A stretch of DNA of 51,150 nt. It comes from Gammaproteobacteria bacterium. Lineage in GTDB: Bacteria > Pseudomonadota > Gammaproteobacteria > Steroidobacterales > Steroidobacteraceae. Location of the stretch: the NCBI GenBank assembly GCA_028870705.1, contig JAGWPD010000227.1, positions 1 to 51,150 on the forward strand, written 5' to 3'. Positions 50,073 through 51,150 of the stretch are shown piece by piece. Every line of letters begins with the position of its first letter. Position 1 is the stretch's first letter. Under the pieces are notes generated by a model, which saw nothing but the letters and a program-made list of their open reading frames with translations, was not told where the DNA came from and did not search any database. The translations under genes were made by a program, and so were the position numbers.

Positions 50073-51150
50073 TCAGATGGAGGTGCGTGGCGCCGGCTCG
50101 AGCGCCGGTGGCGGCCTGGGCGCCTTGAGCGTGGGCGCGTAGCGGTGCACGGTCGCGCCCAGCAGCTTGTTGTCCGGATCGGCGATCAGCGCACGCTGCC
50201 AGGCCTGTCGCGCCGCGGCCTTCTGGCCCGTGCTCCACAGCACCTCGCCCCAATGGGCGCCGATATCGCCGTCGTGCAGCAGGCGGAACGCGCGCGCCAG
50301 CGGCGCGACCGCGGCCGCATTCTGCCCGCGCCGGTACAGCACCCAGCCCAGGCTGTCGAGCAGCGCCGGATTGTCGGGCTGCGCCGCGAGCGAGCCGCGG
50401 ATCAGTTCTTCCGCGCGCTTGAGTTCGCGCCGGTGGTCGGCGAGCGTGTAGCCGAGCGCATTGGTCGCGCCCGCATCGAGCGGCCGCTCGCGATGGAGCG
50501 ACTCGAGAGCGGCGATCGCCGCGTCGATGCGGCCGGCGCGCTCGAGCAGCACCGCACGCTGGTAGGCGATCTCGGGATTGCCGGGTGCACGCTTCTGCGC
50601 GCTGTCAATGCGGCTCACGGCTTCATCGGTCGCGCCCGCGAGCGACAGCAGGTCGGCGGCGGCGAGTTCGCCGCGGATGCGCTCGTCCGGCGGGGCGCCA
50701 CGCGCCGCGTTCAGGATGCGCACCGCCGTGTCGCGCTCGCCCTGTCGATACAGGATCGCGGCGGCCCGGCGGCGGCCCTGCTGTTCGTAGGGGCTCCCCG
50801 CCAGCAGCGTGTAATCGCGGGCCGCGAGCGTATCTTCACCGCGGCGTTCGGCGATCAGTGCCAGGTAGTAGACCGCGAGTGGCGCCGAATTCGGATCGTT
50901 GAGGAGCGTCTGGCAGCGCTGCTCGGCCACGGCGTAGTCGCCGTTCTCGATCGCGACCTGCGCCAGAAGCCGCGCCACCGCGCCACCGACGTCCGCATCG
51001 GTCCGCAACCGCTCGAGCTCGGCCTGGGCGCCCGCATCATCGCCGAGCACCAGCCGCGCCTGGGCCAGCGCCAGGCGCCCGCCGGGCGCACCGGCCGCCT
51101 GCCTGGCGGCCGCTTCGGCGGCGCTCGCATTGCCGAGCACGGCCTCGGCG
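50073..51150 (-). CDS. TPR-repeat protein, partial
   Basis: At least 355 residues. The frame stays open to the window edge (reading AEAVLGN upstream of the Met at 51140), so the N-terminus is probably outside. About nine tetratricopeptide-type helical pairs are visible, such as AVYYLALIAERRGEDTLAARDYTLLAGSPY, EIAYQRAVLLERAGRIDAAIAALESLHRERP and PALLDSLGWVLYRRGQNAAAVAPLARAFRL, the last with the canonical W-L-G-Y-A-F-A-P spacing. TPR proteins scaffold complexes; one directly upstream of lolB is common in this lineage and is often an exported or lipoprotein component. Without the N-terminus, its location cannot be decided. Confidence 0.85.
   Translation of the reverse strand, partial: AEAVLGNASAAEAAARQAAGAPGGRLALAQARLVLGDDAGAQAELERLRTDADVGGAVARLLAQVAIENGDYAVAEQRCQTLLNDPNSAPLAVYYLALIAERRGEDTLAARDYTLLAGSPYEQQGRRRAAAILYRQGERDTAVRILNAARGAPPDERIRGELAAADLLSLAGATDEAVSRIDSAQKRAPGNPEIAYQRAVLLERAGRIDAAIAALESLHRERPLDAGATNALGYTLADHRRELKRAEELIRGSLAAQPDNPALLDSLGWVLYRRGQNAAAVAPLARAFRLLHDGDIGAHWGEVLWSTGQKAAARQAWQRALIADPDNKLLGATVHRYAPTLKAPRPPPALEPAPRTSI

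Noticed and set aside
1-51150. CRISPR arrays, phage structural genes, secondary-metabolite synthases
   Set aside because: No spaced identical repeats of 24-40 bp, no capsid/tail/terminase signatures and no PKS/NRPS modules were seen on either strand.

Overview
The window looks like chromosome from a high-GC gammaproteobacterium, most likely near Steroidobacterales/Nevskiales or Xanthomonadales. The main evidence is the right end (about 44.8-51.1 kb), which has the gammaproteobacterial housekeeping order ychF-pth-rplY-prs-tRNA(Gln)-ispE-lolB plus a TPR protein, all on the minus strand. The rest is accessory DNA rich in aromatic and organic-acid catabolism. All assignments come from reading the translated sequence; no database search was run.

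Region 1 (0-12 kb) is uptake and degradation of small, probably aromatic-derived, acids. A tightly coupled plus-strand run encodes DoxX, a GlcG/HbpS protein, a complete TRAP transporter (DctP-DctQ-DctM), an MBL-fold hydrolase, an MFS permease and an ABM-type monooxygenase. Facing it is a minus-strand VOC - MFS - double-VOC extradiol-dioxygenase-like run. Next come a cytochrome b561, a small exported protein and a LigM/GcvT-type O-demethylase.

Region 2 (12-17.5 kb) is an arsenic cluster read leftwards: arsR, a broken arsI-like gene, a broken GNAT gene, arsC, an aquaporin (aqpS type) and a small membrane protein. It matches the ArsC plus aquaporin strategy (reduce arsenate, let arsenite leave through a channel), with the accessory genes decayed by internal deletions. 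An MFS permease, a tyrosine-recombinase remnant and an exported TlpA/rhodanese pair follow.

Region 3 (17.56-43.77 kb) is a candidate genomic island. A 17-bp direct repeat at its left end is identical to the 3' end of the tRNA-Met gene at its right end. Inside, one block looks like a quinate/shikimate-ester utilisation locus: TonB receptor, two exported esterases, a secreted beta-propeller, an ACS-type permease, a TIM-barrel isomerase, a QuiC-like dehydroshikimate dehydratase and a quinate/shikimate dehydrogenase, with two paralogous TetR regulators. A second block (HMG-CoA-lyase-like, TPP-dependent decarboxylase-like and CoA-acylating aldehyde dehydrogenase) forms a chemically coherent three-step module. 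I suggest it converts a 2-oxo acid with a tertiary alcohol to acetyl-CoA plus an oxo acid; this is the best candidate for something undescribed. The right third holds an AAA ATPase, a PHB-depolymerase-like esterase, an ExaC-type aldehyde dehydrogenase and several gene ruins (MOSC, GH65-like, nucleotidyltransferase).

Region 4 (43.8-51.15 kb) is conserved core: tRNA-Met, one uncharacterised ORF, then the housekeeping block.
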